Shown: positions 25,783-34,512 of the stretch, piece after piece
How positions within the stretch are numbered: position 1 is the stretch's first letter
Layout of the letters: the number at the start of each line of letters is the position of its first letter
Source of the DNA: Falsihalocynthiibacter halioticoli
GTDB lineage: Bacteria; Pseudomonadota; Alphaproteobacteria; Rhodobacterales; Rhodobacteraceae
DNA: 64,000 nt
Direction of reading: 5' to 3'
Assembly: GCF_025802015.1 (NCBI RefSeq)
Contig: NZ_JAOYFC010000002.1
Span: 930,001 to 994,000, forward strand
Notes under the pieces: model-generated
Seen by the model: only the letters and a program-made list of their open reading frames with translations
Database searches by the model: none
What the model was told of the DNA's origin: nothing
Position numbers and translations under genes: made by a program

Positions 25783-26785
25783 CGGCCTTGTCATATGCAT
25801 GGATAATCTTGGCAACGAGCGGATGACGCACGACGTCTTGCGCGGTGAAATAATTGAAGCTGATCTTCTCGATTCCGCTCAGGATTTTTTCAGCCTCGCG
25901 AAGCCCCGACTGAACACCACGAGGAAGGTCGATCTGTGTGCGGTCGCCCGTGATAACCATACGGCTCCCCTGCCCCAAACGGGTAAGGAACATCTTCATC
26001 TGCATGGTCGATGCGTTTTGCGCCTCGTCAAGAACAACAAATGCGTTGGACAGCGTACGCCCACGCATAAACGCAAGCGGTGCAATCTCGATCTTCTTGT
26101 CTTCAATCAGCTTGGCAACCTGCTTGCTTGGCAAGAAATCGTTCAGCGCATCATAGAGCGGCTGCATATAAGGATCGACCTTATCCTTCATGTCGCCAGG
26201 CAAATATCCAAGCTTTTCACCTGCTTCAACCGCGGGCCGTGACAGGATAATTTTATCAACATGTCCACCAATGAACATGTTCACGCCGACCGCTACCGCA
26301 AGGTATGTTTTACCCGTACCAGCAGGACCGATCCCAAAGGCCAGCTCATTCTCGAAAAGCGATTGAACGTATGTTTTCTGTGCTTCGGTGCGCGGCTCGA
26401 CCAGTTTCTTGCGTGTCTTGATTTCGACCTTGTCGCCGACCGAAAGCTCCAACTGATCGCCTGTCCGAACGCCAGTACCGTTCTCTGACCCACCCATGCG
26501 GATTTCGCCATCGATGGCACCGGTCTCAACATCACCACCCGCTTCAAGCCGAAGATACAATGCTTCAAGAACGCCAACGGCTTTCTCGATCGAATCCGGC
26601 TCGCCCATGATCGCAAGCTGATTACCGCGGCGCACAATTTGCACAGCGAGGTCAGCTTCAATTTTGGCGAGATGGCTATCGTAGGGGCCGCATAAATCAA
26701 TCAACAAACGATTGTCGGGAAATTCCAGATGCGTTTCTGTGACACTTTCGTCCTGTGCCAGAGGGGGGATTGTGCTGGTTACCAA
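25766..26785 (-). CDS. phoH: PhoH-like ATPase
   Basis: PhoH proteins are P-loop ATPases partnered with YbeY and linked to RNA metabolism. The product has an N-terminal KH-like region (LIDLCGPYDSHLAKIEADLA), Walker A AFGIGPAGTGKTYLAVAVG and Walker B region ALNAFVVLDEAQNAST-like (here TLSNAFVVLDEAQNAS) with the typical TQIDLPRGVQSGL. I place the start at TTG 26785 because CAGGAGA lies six nt before it and the length (339 residues) fits the family; GTG 26863 would add 26 unlike residues. The gene follows miaB by about 154 bp and overlaps ybeY. Confidence 0.9.
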   Translation of the reverse strand: MVTSTIPPLAQDESVTETHLEFPDNRLLIDLCGPYDSHLAKIEADLAVQIVRRGNQLAIMGEPDSIEKAVGVLEALYLRLEAGGDVETGAIDGEIRMGGSENGTGVRTGDQLELSVGDKVEIKTRKKLVEPRTEAQKTYVQSLFENELAFGIGPAGTGKTYLAVAVGVNMFIGGHVDKIILSRPAVEAGEKLGYLPGDMKDKVDPYMQPLYDALNDFLPSKQVAKLIEDKKIEIAPLAFMRGRTLSNAFVVLDEAQNASTMQMKMFLTRLGQGSRMVITGDRTQIDLPRGVQSGLREAEKILSGIEKISFNYFTAQDVVRHPLVAKIIHAYDKADERNG

Positions 26786-26939
26786 ACAGGTCTCCTGTGG
26801 CTGAATTACTTTGATCGTGCCAATATGCGTCGCTCTGCGCAAGAGCAGAGTCACAAGTTTCACGCCTCTGTCACAAAATGTGCTTCCGAGCAGCCCAAAA
26901 TGACGCAGAAATCAGCGATTTGACAAAAACTGTTGCCTT

Positions 26940-28259
26940 CTAAATTAATTCGCCACCAAGCGAGTTACGCTCAGTGTTGACGATCCGCACCTTGCGAATG
27001 TCTCCACGGGCGGTATTTGGCGCAGTTACGTGAACGGCATGTAGGTACTCGGATTTACCGACCATCTGCCCTTCAAGGCGCCCTTCCCGCTCAAACAAAA
27101 CCGAAACTTCACGGCCAACCATTGTATCCTGAACAGCGTATTGTTGCTCGCTCAATAGCGCCTGAAGCCGTTGCAAACGCTCGTCTGCGACGGCGGCGTC
27201 GACCAGCGCACGCTCTGCGGCTGGTGTTCCTGGGCGAGACGAGTATTTGAAAGAATAGGCCTGTCCGTAATTCACTTCGCGCACCAAGGACATTGTATCC
27301 TCGAAATCGGCATCCGATTCTTCGGGGAAACCAACGATAAAATCGCCGGACAACAAAATATCAGGCCGCGCTGCTCGGATACGTTCGATCAGGCGAATAT
27401 ACTCTTCGGCGGTGTGATTGCGGTTCATCCGTTTGAGGATATGGTCCGAGCCGCTCTGAACCGGAAGATGCAGGTATGGCATCAGCTTCTCACATTCGCC
27501 ATGCGCCGCGATCAATGCATCAGTCATGTCGTTTGGATGACTCGTTGTGAAGCGGATACGCTCGAGACCGTCCACATCGTTGAGCGCCCAGATCAGTTGA
27601 TCGAGGGTCATTGGGCCGTCTTTGCCAAGGCCGTGATAAGCATTCACGTTTTGGCCAAGTAGCGTGATTTCTTTAACGCCACGCTCAACAAGTTCGCGCG
27701 CTTCAGTCAGAATACGCTCAACCGGGCGGCTGACTTCGGCACCGCGGGTGTATGGCACAACACAGAACGCACAGAATTTGTCGCATCCCTCCTGAACCGT
27801 CAGAAATGCAGTCGGCCCGCGCGAGGCTTTGGGGCGCTTCGGCATATGCTCGAATTTGTCTTCCTCTGGGAAATCCGTATCGAGTGCCTTTTTGCCTTCC
27901 GTAACCTTCGCCTCCATTTCAGGAAGACGATGATAACTCTGCGGCCCAACCACAAGATCAACCATTGGCTGACGTTTCATGATCTCTTCGCCCTCAGCCT
28001 GCGCAACACATCCCGCAACACCGATCTTCAAGTCCGGTTTTGCGGCCTTCAATCCCTTAAAGCGGCCAAGTTCGGAGTAAATCTTCTCGGCTGCTTTTTC
28101 ACGGATGTGACAGGTATTAAGCAGGATCATGTCGGCTTGATCCGCCGTTTCAACGGTTTCATACCCCGAGCCGCCAAGCGTTTCCGCCATGCGTTCGCTA
28201 TCATAAACGTTCATCTGGCACCCGTAGGTTTTGATAAACAGTTTCTTGGCTTCAGACAT
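26940..28259 (-). CDS. miaB: tRNA-2-methylthio-N6-dimethylallyladenosine synthase MiaB
   Basis: MiaB is a radical-SAM methylthiotransferase that modifies A37 of tRNAs reading UNN codons. The 439-residue protein has the N-terminal UPF0004 domain with its three cluster cysteines (FIKTYGCQMNVYDSE, LLNTCHIREKA, GVAGCVAQ), the radical-SAM motif CDKFCAFCVVPYTRG, and a C-terminal TRAM domain (LFEREGRLEGQMVGKSEYLH). Length and domain order are normal. It heads the phoH-ybeY-corC-lnt run on the same strand. Confidence 0.96.
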   Translation of the reverse strand: MSEAKKLFIKTYGCQMNVYDSERMAETLGGSGYETVETADQADMILLNTCHIREKAAEKIYSELGRFKGLKAAKPDLKIGVAGCVAQAEGEEIMKRQPMVDLVVGPQSYHRLPEMEAKVTEGKKALDTDFPEEDKFEHMPKRPKASRGPTAFLTVQEGCDKFCAFCVVPYTRGAEVSRPVERILTEARELVERGVKEITLLGQNVNAYHGLGKDGPMTLDQLIWALNDVDGLERIRFTTSHPNDMTDALIAAHGECEKLMPYLHLPVQSGSDHILKRMNRNHTAEEYIRLIERIRAARPDILLSGDFIVGFPEESDADFEDTMSLVREVNYGQAYSFKYSSRPGTPAAERALVDAAVADERLQRLQALLSEQQYAVQDTMVGREVSVLFEREGRLEGQMVGKSEYLHAVHVTAPNTARGDIRKVRIVNTERNSLGGELI

Positions 28260-28377
28260 CTTGCGCCTCGTAGGTTAAAGTCATGGCCCGCTCCCTACAC
28301 AATCCACGCAGCGCCTGCAACGCTTGCAAAGCGGGCGGAATTGGGGAAATTTGATCGCAATCAAACAGGCGGACCAT

Positions 28378-29247
28378 ATGCGATATAAGAGCTTTCGGGA
28401 TTTTTTACAGGCAGACAAGGCCGCTCTCTCTAACGGACCGATTGCAATAATCCTCGTTGAAGACCTAATCGAAGTTGCTTCAACCATCGAGCATCACCTC
28501 AATTTGGGCTTTCGCACAGCGCTGGTGTTTGCACCAGACGCACTTGAGCTTTCAGACGAGTTGGAAAGCAAAATTCACCGAATCTCTGCTGCAATAACCA
28601 CACCGCAAACCGCCGCAGACATTGTAAATTCCGTGATCTCAGCCGCAAACGGCACATGGCTCTATTATTGCTTTAATGCCGAATACCTGTTCTTTCCTTT
28701 CTGCGAAAGCCGAACCATAGGCGAGATGCTGGCGTGGCATAGCGAAGAGCGGAGGGATTCGGTTCTTACCTATGTCGTGGACTTATACGCGGCAGATCTA
28801 TCACAGCATCCCGACGCTGTTTCGAAAGAAGACGCGCATCTAGATAAATCGGGCTATTACGCGCTTGCCCGCAAAGATTCTTTAAATCGCGATCACCCAA
28901 AAGACCGACAGTTGGATTTCTTTGGCGGGCTGCGGTGGCGGTTTGAAGAACATATCCCGCAGAAGCGCCGCAGAATCGATCGCATTTCGATTTTTCGCGC
29001 GAAACCCGGTTTGCTTTTGAACGAAGATCACACTTTTAACGACGAGGAATACAATACCTATTCCTGCGCATGGCATCACAACATCACAGCAGCCGTATGT
29101 AGCTTTAAGACGGCCAAGGCGCTCAAGCTCAACCCCGGTTCAACGTTCGATATCGATACATTCAAATGGCACAACTCGGTGCCGTTCACGTGGGAGAGCC
29201 AACAATTGCTTGATTTGGGCCTCATGGAACCAGGGCAGTGGTTCTAA
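28378..29247 (+). CDS. conserved hypothetical protein, GT2/GT92-like glycosyltransferase fold
   Basis: The 289-residue protein is soluble. IIEHH-type text (here ASTIEHHLNLGFRTALVFAP) and FFPFCESRTIGEML resemble the GT2/GT92-like glycosyltransferases common in Rhodobacterales, which read WIEHHxxLG and IDADEFLxFPF. At the site of the metal-binding DxD the sequence is YCFNAEYLFF, so the acidic pair is altered. The C-terminal half (FFGGLRWRFEEH, ISIFRAKPG, HNITAA) also follows that pattern. ATG 28378 is chosen with AGGCGG upstream; a TTG at 28324 is possible. The gene is divergent from miaB. Assignment to the family is tentative, and enzyme activity uncertain. Confidence 0.55.
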   Translation: MRYKSFRDFLQADKAALSNGPIAIILVEDLIEVASTIEHHLNLGFRTALVFAPDALELSDELESKIHRISAAITTPQTAADIVNSVISAANGTWLYYCFNAEYLFFPFCESRTIGEMLAWHSEERRDSVLTYVVDLYAADLSQHPDAVSKEDAHLDKSGYYALARKDSLNRDHPKDRQLDFFGGLRWRFEEHIPQKRRRIDRISIFRAKPGLLLNEDHTFNDEEYNTYSCAWHHNITAAVCSFKTAKALKLNPGSTFDIDTFKWHNSVPFTWESQQLLDLGLMEPGQWF

Positions 29248-29253
29248 ACCAAT

Positions 29254-29679
29254 CTAGTCCTTAGCGGTGCTCCGCAAACGGATCACCACATCAACCTTGG
29301 AAATTTCCGCACCATTTGGCGCTTTAGGAATTTTGGCAAGCACAAGCTCCTCATTTGGCGCATCCGTAAGGCGCGAGTCGTCTTCCCAATAGAAATGCGG
29401 GTGATCGCTCATGTTGGTGTCGAAATAGCACTTGGAACCATCAACGATGATTTCGCGCAACAGGCCCGCGGCACAGAATGCCTTGAGCGTGTTGTAGACC
29501 GTTGCAAGCGAAACCTGCTCGCCCGCATCGCGGCTTGCTTCGTAAAGGCTTTCAGCAGTTACGTGTTTGTCTTGCCCGTCACCGACAAGAAGCTCAGCGA
29601 GCGCCAAACGCTGCCGTGTTGGCCGCAATCCTGCGCCAGCAAGCCAGTTCGATCCAATTTCATTCGCGCTTAGTGCCAT
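29254..29679 (-). CDS. irr: Fur-family iron response regulator Irr
   Basis: Irr senses heme and represses or activates iron and heme genes in alphaproteobacteria. The 141-residue protein has the winged-helix region (GLRPTRQRLALAELLV, VSLATVYNTLKAF) and the Fur dimerisation part, with HPHFYWEDDSRL in place of the HHH motif of rhizobial Irr, as in other Rhodobacterales. ATG 29679 (MALSANEIGSNWL) is chosen by family length; the frame stays open far upstream but those residues run antisense to fabA. It is divergent from fabA, the usual neighbour in this order. Confidence 0.9.
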   Translation of the reverse strand: MALSANEIGSNWLAGAGLRPTRQRLALAELLVGDGQDKHVTAESLYEASRDAGEQVSLATVYNTLKAFCAAGLLREIIVDGSKCYFDTNMSDHPHFYWEDDSRLTDAPNEELVLAKIPKAPNGAEISKVDVVIRLRSTAKD

Positions 29680-29779
29680 TTGGGTACCAGTCTGTTGTCT
29701 GCTGCGAATATAGCTTGGGGCAGTAGAGGTTTTCAAACAAGTTTTTAATGAAACCCATTTGCAACTGGCGTCTGAACGC

Positions 29780-29826
29780 TGCCCAACCCTTGCCAGCCTA
29801 TCAACACGGGTGATAGAGGATGGGCA
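29780..29826 (+). promoter_or_regulatory. nested inverted repeats in fabA leader
   Basis: An outer pair TGCCCA (29780-29785) / TGGGCA (29821-29826) encloses an inner perfect pair CTATCA (29798-29803) / TGATAG (29811-29816). They may form a stem-loop in the fabA 5' leader or be an operator. The element ends 33 bp before the fabA start. Confidence 0.4.
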
Positions 29827-29859
29827 ACAACGAAACCGATGATAAGGGGGCCCGTCAGT

Positions 29860-30369
29860 ATGGCCGATTTTCCTAGCAGCTTCGACAAAGACGGGCTGAT
29901 CAAATGCGCGAAAGGTGAACTGTTTGGCCCGGGTAACGCCCAATTGCCAATGCCACCCATGCTTATGATGGACCGCATCACCGAGATTTCCGCTGACGGT
30001 GGCGAGTTCGGTAAAGGCCATGTTGTAGCTGAATTTGATATCAATCCTGACCTCTGGTTCTTTGAATGCCACTTCCCCGGCAATCCGGTAATGCCCGGCT
30101 GCCTTGGTCTTGATGGCTTGTGGCAGCTAACCGGGTTCAACCTCGGGTGGCGCGGCATGCAAGGGCAAGGGTTCGCGCTTGGCGTTGGTGAAGTAAAACT
30201 CAAAGGTATGGTTACACCTGAGAGAAAAATGATTAAATACTACGTCGATTTCACGAAAGTGATTGATCGCCGCCTCAAGATGGGTGTCGCCAATGGCCGC
30301 GTTGAAGCGGACGGCGAAGAGATTTATCTTGTGGAAAATATGAAGGTTGGTCTGGCTGCTGCCGACTAA
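29860..30369 (+). CDS. fabA: 3-hydroxydecanoyl-ACP dehydratase/isomerase FabA
   Basis: FabA dehydrates 3-hydroxydecanoyl-ACP and isomerises the product to the cis-3 form, starting anaerobic unsaturated fatty acid synthesis. The 169-residue protein has the active-site histidine in WFFECHFPGNPVMPGCLG and the aspartate in LGLDGLWQLTGF. ATG 29860 gives the family length and has AAGGGGG upstream; an in-frame ATG at 29839 is less likely. It leads the fabA-fabB-fabI operon and diverges from irr. Confidence 0.95.
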   Translation: MADFPSSFDKDGLIKCAKGELFGPGNAQLPMPPMLMMDRITEISADGGEFGKGHVVAEFDINPDLWFFECHFPGNPVMPGCLGLDGLWQLTGFNLGWRGMQGQGFALGVGEVKLKGMVTPERKMIKYYVDFTKVIDRRLKMGVANGRVEADGEEIYLVENMKVGLAAAD

Positions 30370-30395
30370 TCACAGAGGAAAAAGAAGGACAGCCC

Positions 30396-31622
30396 ATGCG
30401 CAGAGTCGTCATCACAGGGATGGGCGTTGTTTCGTCTATCGGGAACAATGTCGAAGAAGTGACCAAAAGCCTGATCGAGAGCAAGTCAGGCATCGTTGCC
30501 GCTCCCGATTACAAAGAGCACGGATTCCGCAGCCAGATTCACGGCATGCCTCAAATCGATGTCAAAGAACACATCGACAAGCGTGATTTGCGATTCATGG
30601 GGATGGGCGCGGCCTATAACTTCATTGCAATGGAACAGGCCATCAAGGACTCTGGCCTCGAACCACATGAAGTTTCAAACGAGCGCACAGGCTTGGTGAT
30701 GGGATCCGGCGGCCCGTCGACGATGAACTTCTTTCAAGCGCATAACATCGTGAAAGAAAAAGGGTCGCCAAAGCGGATGGGGCCATTCATGGTAACCCGC
30801 TGCATGAGTTCGACCAACTCTGCCTGCCTTGCGACTCCGTTCAAGATTAAAGGCGTGAACTATTCGATCACCTCAGCTTGTACGACCTCACTGCACTGTA
30901 TCGGTAACGGTGTGGAGCAAATCCAGTTCGGCAAGCAAGACATTGTGTTCGCTGGCGGCGGTGAAGAGCTTGACTGGACACTGTCTTGTCTGTTCGACGC
31001 AATGGGCGCGATGAGCAGCAAATATAACGACACCCCCGAAACCGCATCCCGCGCGTTCGACGCAACACGCGACGGTTTTGTAATTTCCGGCGGCGGCGGT
31101 GTGTTGGTTCTCGAAGAGCTAGAGCATGCCTTGGCACGTGGCGCGAAAATCTATGCCGAAGTTACTGGCTACGGCGCAACATCTGATGGCCACGATATGG
31201 TTGCCCCGTCGGGCGAAGGTGCAGAGCGCTCTATGAAGCTTGCAATCTCGACCATTGGCGACCGCAAAGTCGGTTACATCAACGCGCACGGCACCTCGAC
31301 GCCGGCGGGCGATGTGACGGAAGTTAAAGCCGTTCGCAATGTCTTTGGCGAAGGCAACACGCCTCCGATCACCTCAACCAAATCGCTCACAGGCCACTGC
31401 CTCGGCGGCGCAGGTGTTCACGAGGCGATCTACTCGCTGATCATGCTCAACGGCGATTTTATCCCGCCATCGGCGAACATCACCGAGCTTGACCCAGAGA
31501 TCAACGAAGGTGAGATCAATCAGACCTTCGTGAAAGATGCTGGTCTCGATACTGTTATTTCAAACAGCTTCGGCTTTGGTGGCACGAACGGCACCATCGC
31601 CATGAGCAAATATCACGGATAA
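30396..31622 (+). CDS. fabB: 3-oxoacyl-ACP synthase I FabB
   Basis: FabB elongates acyl-ACPs with malonyl-ACP and is required for the unsaturated branch set up by FabA. The 408-residue protein has the nucleophile cysteine in SITSACTTSLHCIGNGVEQ and the two histidines in YINAHGTSTPAGDVTE and LTGHCLGGAGVHEAIY. The end NSFGFGGTNGTIAMSKY is typical of condensing enzymes. It follows fabA by 26 bp and precedes fabI by 9 bp. Confidence 0.95.
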   Translation: MRRVVITGMGVVSSIGNNVEEVTKSLIESKSGIVAAPDYKEHGFRSQIHGMPQIDVKEHIDKRDLRFMGMGAAYNFIAMEQAIKDSGLEPHEVSNERTGLVMGSGGPSTMNFFQAHNIVKEKGSPKRMGPFMVTRCMSSTNSACLATPFKIKGVNYSITSACTTSLHCIGNGVEQIQFGKQDIVFAGGGEELDWTLSCLFDAMGAMSSKYNDTPETASRAFDATRDGFVISGGGGVLVLEELEHALARGAKIYAEVTGYGATSDGHDMVAPSGEGAERSMKLAISTIGDRKVGYINAHGTSTPAGDVTEVKAVRNVFGEGNTPPITSTKSLTGHCLGGAGVHEAIYSLIMLNGDFIPPSANITELDPEINEGEINQTFVKDAGLDTVISNSFGFGGTNGTIAMSKYHG

Positions 31623-31631
31623 GGCATTGCC

Positions 31632-32420
31632 ATGGCAGATTTGATGAAGGGGAAGCGCGGGTTGGTCATGGGGGTAGCCAACGAGCGTTCGATCGCTTGG
31701 GGCATCGCCAAGGCCATGGCCGCGGAAGGCGCAGAGCTTGCGTTTACCTATCAAGGTGAGGCGTTTGGAAAGCGGGTTGAACCGCTGGCCGCGAGCCTCG
31801 GCAGCGATTTCTTGGTCGACGTCGATGTAACGGATGACGCGTCTCTTGATGCAGCATTCGCCAAGCTTGAGGAAGTTTGGGGAAAGGTCGATTTCGTCGT
31901 CCACGCAATCGCCTACTCTGACAAAAACGAGCTTACTGGCCGCTTCGTCAATACGTCGCGCGAGAATTTCAAAAACTCGCTCGACATCAGCTGCTACTCA
32001 CTTATCGAAGTGGCACGCCGCGCGGTTCCGCTGATGGCAGATGGCGGTACGATCCTGACCCTCACGTATCAAGGCTCTAACCGCGTTACGCCGTTCTATA
32101 ACGTTATGGGTGTAGCCAAAGCTGCTCTTGAGGCAACAGTACGCTACCTCGCGAATGATCTCGGGCCAGACGGTATCCGCGTCAATGCGGTATCTCCAGG
32201 TCCGATGAAAACACTCGCTGGAGCAGCCATCGGCGGTGCACGCAAAACGTTCCGCCAAACCGAAGCAAACGCTCCGCTTCGCTCAAACGCGACGCTGGAA
32301 GCGGTTGGCGGTACGGCTGTATATCTTGCCTCTGATGCAGGAGCTTGCACCACAGGCGAGATTATCCGCGTGGACGGCGGCTATCATGTTCTTGGCATGC
32401 CTCAGCCGGAAAACCTCTGA
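31632..32420 (+). CDS. fabI: enoyl-ACP reductase FabI
   Basis: FabI reduces trans-2-enoyl-ACP with NADH in the last step of each elongation cycle. The 262-residue short-chain reductase has GVANERSIAWGIAKAMA for cofactor binding and the FabI active site Y-x6-K in YNVMGVAKAALEA, with the upstream YQGSNRV. The C-terminal VDGGYHVLGM is typical. The last gene of the fabABI operon; a terminator follows. A second fabI elsewhere in the genome cannot be excluded. Confidence 0.95.
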   Translation: MADLMKGKRGLVMGVANERSIAWGIAKAMAAEGAELAFTYQGEAFGKRVEPLAASLGSDFLVDVDVTDDASLDAAFAKLEEVWGKVDFVVHAIAYSDKNELTGRFVNTSRENFKNSLDISCYSLIEVARRAVPLMADGGTILTLTYQGSNRVTPFYNVMGVAKAALEATVRYLANDLGPDGIRVNAVSPGPMKTLAGAAIGGARKTFRQTEANAPLRSNATLEAVGGTAVYLASDAGACTTGEIIRVDGGYHVLGMPQPENL

Positions 32421-32445
32421 AGCATCTGTAAAAGCTAAGTACACA

Positions 32446-32469
32446 AAGGGGCCTGCGTGGCCCCTTTTT
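32446..32469 (+). terminator. intrinsic terminator after fabI
   Basis: AAGGGGCC and GGCCCCTT pair around TGCGT and run into five T residues. It lies about 26 bp after the fabI stop and closes the fabA-fabB-fabI operon. Confidence 0.85.
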
Positions 32470-32489
32470 CATGTCATTGGACAGTCGCG

Positions 32490-32879
32490 CTACCCATCAG
32501 TCGCAGGTGTCATGATCCCCAATGCTGCGCCTCCGGGATCTTTGACGATTGCAATTTTTCCAATCCCCGGAACATCAAAAGGCGCACGCAAAATTTCTCC
32601 GCCCTTATCCTCTGTGGTGTTGACGCCATCTTGCACGTCGTTGATCGCAATATAGGTAAACCAATGCGCCGGAACGTCTTTTAGATGCTCAAGCGGGGTC
32701 ATATCCATAATCCCACCGGCAGGCTTGCCATGCGCCATACCTACGTAATACGTCCCACCTTCGGGCATTTCCATTTCGTCGAAGGTCCAGCCACATACTT
32801 CGCCGTAGTAAGCCAACGCCCCTTTGACATCTCGGGTCATCAACTCGCTCCAATGCACAGTGCCATGAATATCAGTCAC
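32490..32879 (-). CDS. VOC (glyoxalase/bleomycin-resistance) family protein
   Basis: The 129-residue protein has the two beta-alpha-beta-beta-beta halves of a VOC domain: GTVHWSELMTRDVKGALAYY with GWTFDEMEMPEGGTYYVGMA, and AHWFTYIAINDVQDGV with GKIAIVKDPGGAALGIM. Metal-ligand positions (His, Glu) resemble predicted lyases of this family, but no substrate is known. GTG 32879 is chosen since GGGGAG lies nine nt upstream; an upstream start at 32909 adds ten unlike residues. It is convergent with fabI and divergent from the haloacid dehalogenase gene. Confidence 0.75.
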   Translation of the reverse strand: MTDIHGTVHWSELMTRDVKGALAYYGEVCGWTFDEMEMPEGGTYYVGMAHGKPAGGIMDMTPLEHLKDVPAHWFTYIAINDVQDGVNTTEDKGGEILRAPFDVPGIGKIAIVKDPGGAALGIMTPATDG

Positions 32880-32973
32880 TTTAGTTCTCCCCGTTAACAA
32901 AAAATACAAATTACGAACAAAAGAAATGATACCACAGACCGCCCCTTCCCCCTATCACAATGCTGTGCCAAAG

Positions 32974-33000
32974 TCCGCTCAGACACTGAGCTTCGGAGAC
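32974..33000 (+). promoter_or_regulatory. hairpin masking the ribosome-binding site of the HAD gene
   Basis: GCTCAG-ACA-CTGAGC is a perfect six-bp hairpin (32977-32991). TCC just before it can pair with GGA of the ribosome-binding site (TTCGGAGAC), with three bases bulged. The start codon is at 33005. Folding would weaken translation of the downstream operon. Confidence 0.35.
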
Positions 33001-33004
33001 CGAC

Positions 33005-33691
33005 ATGCCCATCACAACCTGTATTTTCGATGCCTATGGAACGCTTTTTGATGTGAACGCTGCCGCGCGAAGTGCGGCCTCCGAGCAAGGTCACGAGAGT
33101 TTTGCAGAGCATTGGCAAGACATAGCAACCAACTGGAGACAAAAGCAGCTTCAGTACACTTGGATCAGAGCCATAACCAATACCCACTGCGATTTTTGGC
33201 AAGTTACGAAGGACGCGCTTGATTGGGCCTTGGAAGCGAAAGACCTAACTGATCCGCACCTTCGTGAGCGCTTGCTACAGCTGTATTGGGAGCTTTCTTC
33301 CTATCCGGAAGTCCCAACAATGCTCGCTGAATTGAAAGCGAAAGATTTCAGTACGGCCATACTCTCGAACGGTTCGCCCGACATGCTGCAAGGCGCGGTT
33401 AATTCAGCTCAGCTTGGCGCATTACTTGATGACTGTCTGTCGGTTGAAACGGTCCAAACATTCAAACCTTTTGATGTTGTTTATGATCTAGTTGGGAAAC
33501 GATTTGATTGTCCGCCGAACGAGGTGTTGTTTGTTTCGTCAAACGGATGGGATATCGCTGGCGCTGCGCAATATGGCTTCCACACAGCATGGGTCAATCG
33601 CGCATCAGAGCCCGTAGATCGATTAGACGGCAAGCCCGAGCATGTATTGCCCGACCTATCCAAAATACCCCAACTGGCCACCGCCCTATGA
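33005..33691 (+). CDS. haloacid dehalogenase type II (L-2-haloacid dehalogenase-like)
   Basis: The 228-residue protein belongs to the HAD superfamily, subgroup of (S)-2-haloacid dehalogenases. It has the nucleophile Asp in CIFDAYGTLFDV, AILSNGSPDML for motif II, the lysine in QTFKPFDVVYDL and VSSNGWDIAGAAQYGF for motif III. This group removes halide from L-2-haloalkanoic acids, although many members act on phosphate or other esters. Its stop overlaps the next start (ATGA), so it leads a five-gene run. Family assignment is firm, substrate not. Confidence 0.85.
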   Translation: MPITTCIFDAYGTLFDVNAAARSAASEQGHESFAEHWQDIATNWRQKQLQYTWIRAITNTHCDFWQVTKDALDWALEAKDLTDPHLRERLLQLYWELSSYPEVPTMLAELKAKDFSTAILSNGSPDMLQGAVNSAQLGALLDDCLSVETVQTFKPFDVVYDLVGKRFDCPPNEVLFVSSNGWDIAGAAQYGFHTAWVNRASEPVDRLDGKPEHVLPDLSKIPQLATAL

Positions 33692-34512
33692 CCAATTATT
33701 ACAAGAGTTCCGATAATCTAGACCTCGCCTATCTTGACGAGGGCGAAGGGCTTCCGCTGGTTATGCTCGCGGGCCTAACGCGCAACGCCCACGATTTTGA
33801 TCATGTCGTGCCGCATTTGCCAGGCGTCCGGATCATCCGCCCAGATTATCGAGGGCGTGGGCAATCGGCCTATGCCCCGCCCGAAACTTACACAATTCCA
33901 ACCGAAACCAATGATATTCTCCGTCTGCTCGATCACCTCGAAATCGACCGTGCCGCCGTCCTTGGGACATCCCGCGGGGGACTGATTGGTATGAGTATGG
34001 CCGCAATCGCAAAAGACAGATTGTTGGGGCTTTGCCTAAACGACATTGGTCCGGAAATTGATGCAAATGGGCTTGCTGCGATAGAGCAATATCTAGGACG
34101 CAGGCCAACTCAGAAATCATATGAAGACGCTGCAAAAGCGCGCGCTGCACTCCTCATCGATTTTCATAACGTGCCCTATTCACGATGGCTCGCCGAGGTA
34201 CGCGCGCATTATCGCGAAACAGAGAACGGATTAGAGTTAAGATACGATCCCAAGCTCAGAGACGCCTTCCTCGCCGCGAGCGACGCACCGATGCCAGACC
34301 TTTGGCCGTTGTTTGATGCGCTTGAAGGGCTTCCTCTTGCCCTTTTGCGCGGTGAAAACTCGAATATCCTCTCAAAAGAAACCGCCGAAAAGATGTATGC
34401 CAAGCGTCCGGACATGTCATATGCCGAAGTAACGGATCGCGGCCACGTCCCGTTTTTGGATGAGCCCGAAAGTTTGTCCGCGCTCCGAGTTTGGCTAAAG
34501 GAACTCCAATGA
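33688..34512 (+). CDS. alpha/beta hydrolase
   Basis: The 274-residue protein has the alpha/beta-hydrolase fold with the nucleophile elbow VLGTSRGGLIGM (Ser), the oxyanion region MLAGLTRNAHDF, PDYRGRGQSAYAP after strand 4, a late acid and the C-terminal His in VTDRGHVPFLDEPE. This is a complete catalytic triad. The substrate is unknown. It is coupled to the dehalogenase gene (overlap ATGA at 33688) and to the dehydratase gene (overlap at 34509), which hints at one degradative pathway. Confidence 0.82.
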   Translation: MTNYYKSSDNLDLAYLDEGEGLPLVMLAGLTRNAHDFDHVVPHLPGVRIIRPDYRGRGQSAYAPPETYTIPTETNDILRLLDHLEIDRAAVLGTSRGGLIGMSMAAIAKDRLLGLCLNDIGPEIDANGLAAIEQYLGRRPTQKSYEDAAKARAALLIDFHNVPYSRWLAEVRAHYRETENGLELRYDPKLRDAFLAASDAPMPDLWPLFDALEGLPLALLRGENSNILSKETAEKMYAKRPDMSYAEVTDRGHVPFLDEPESLSALRVWLKELQ

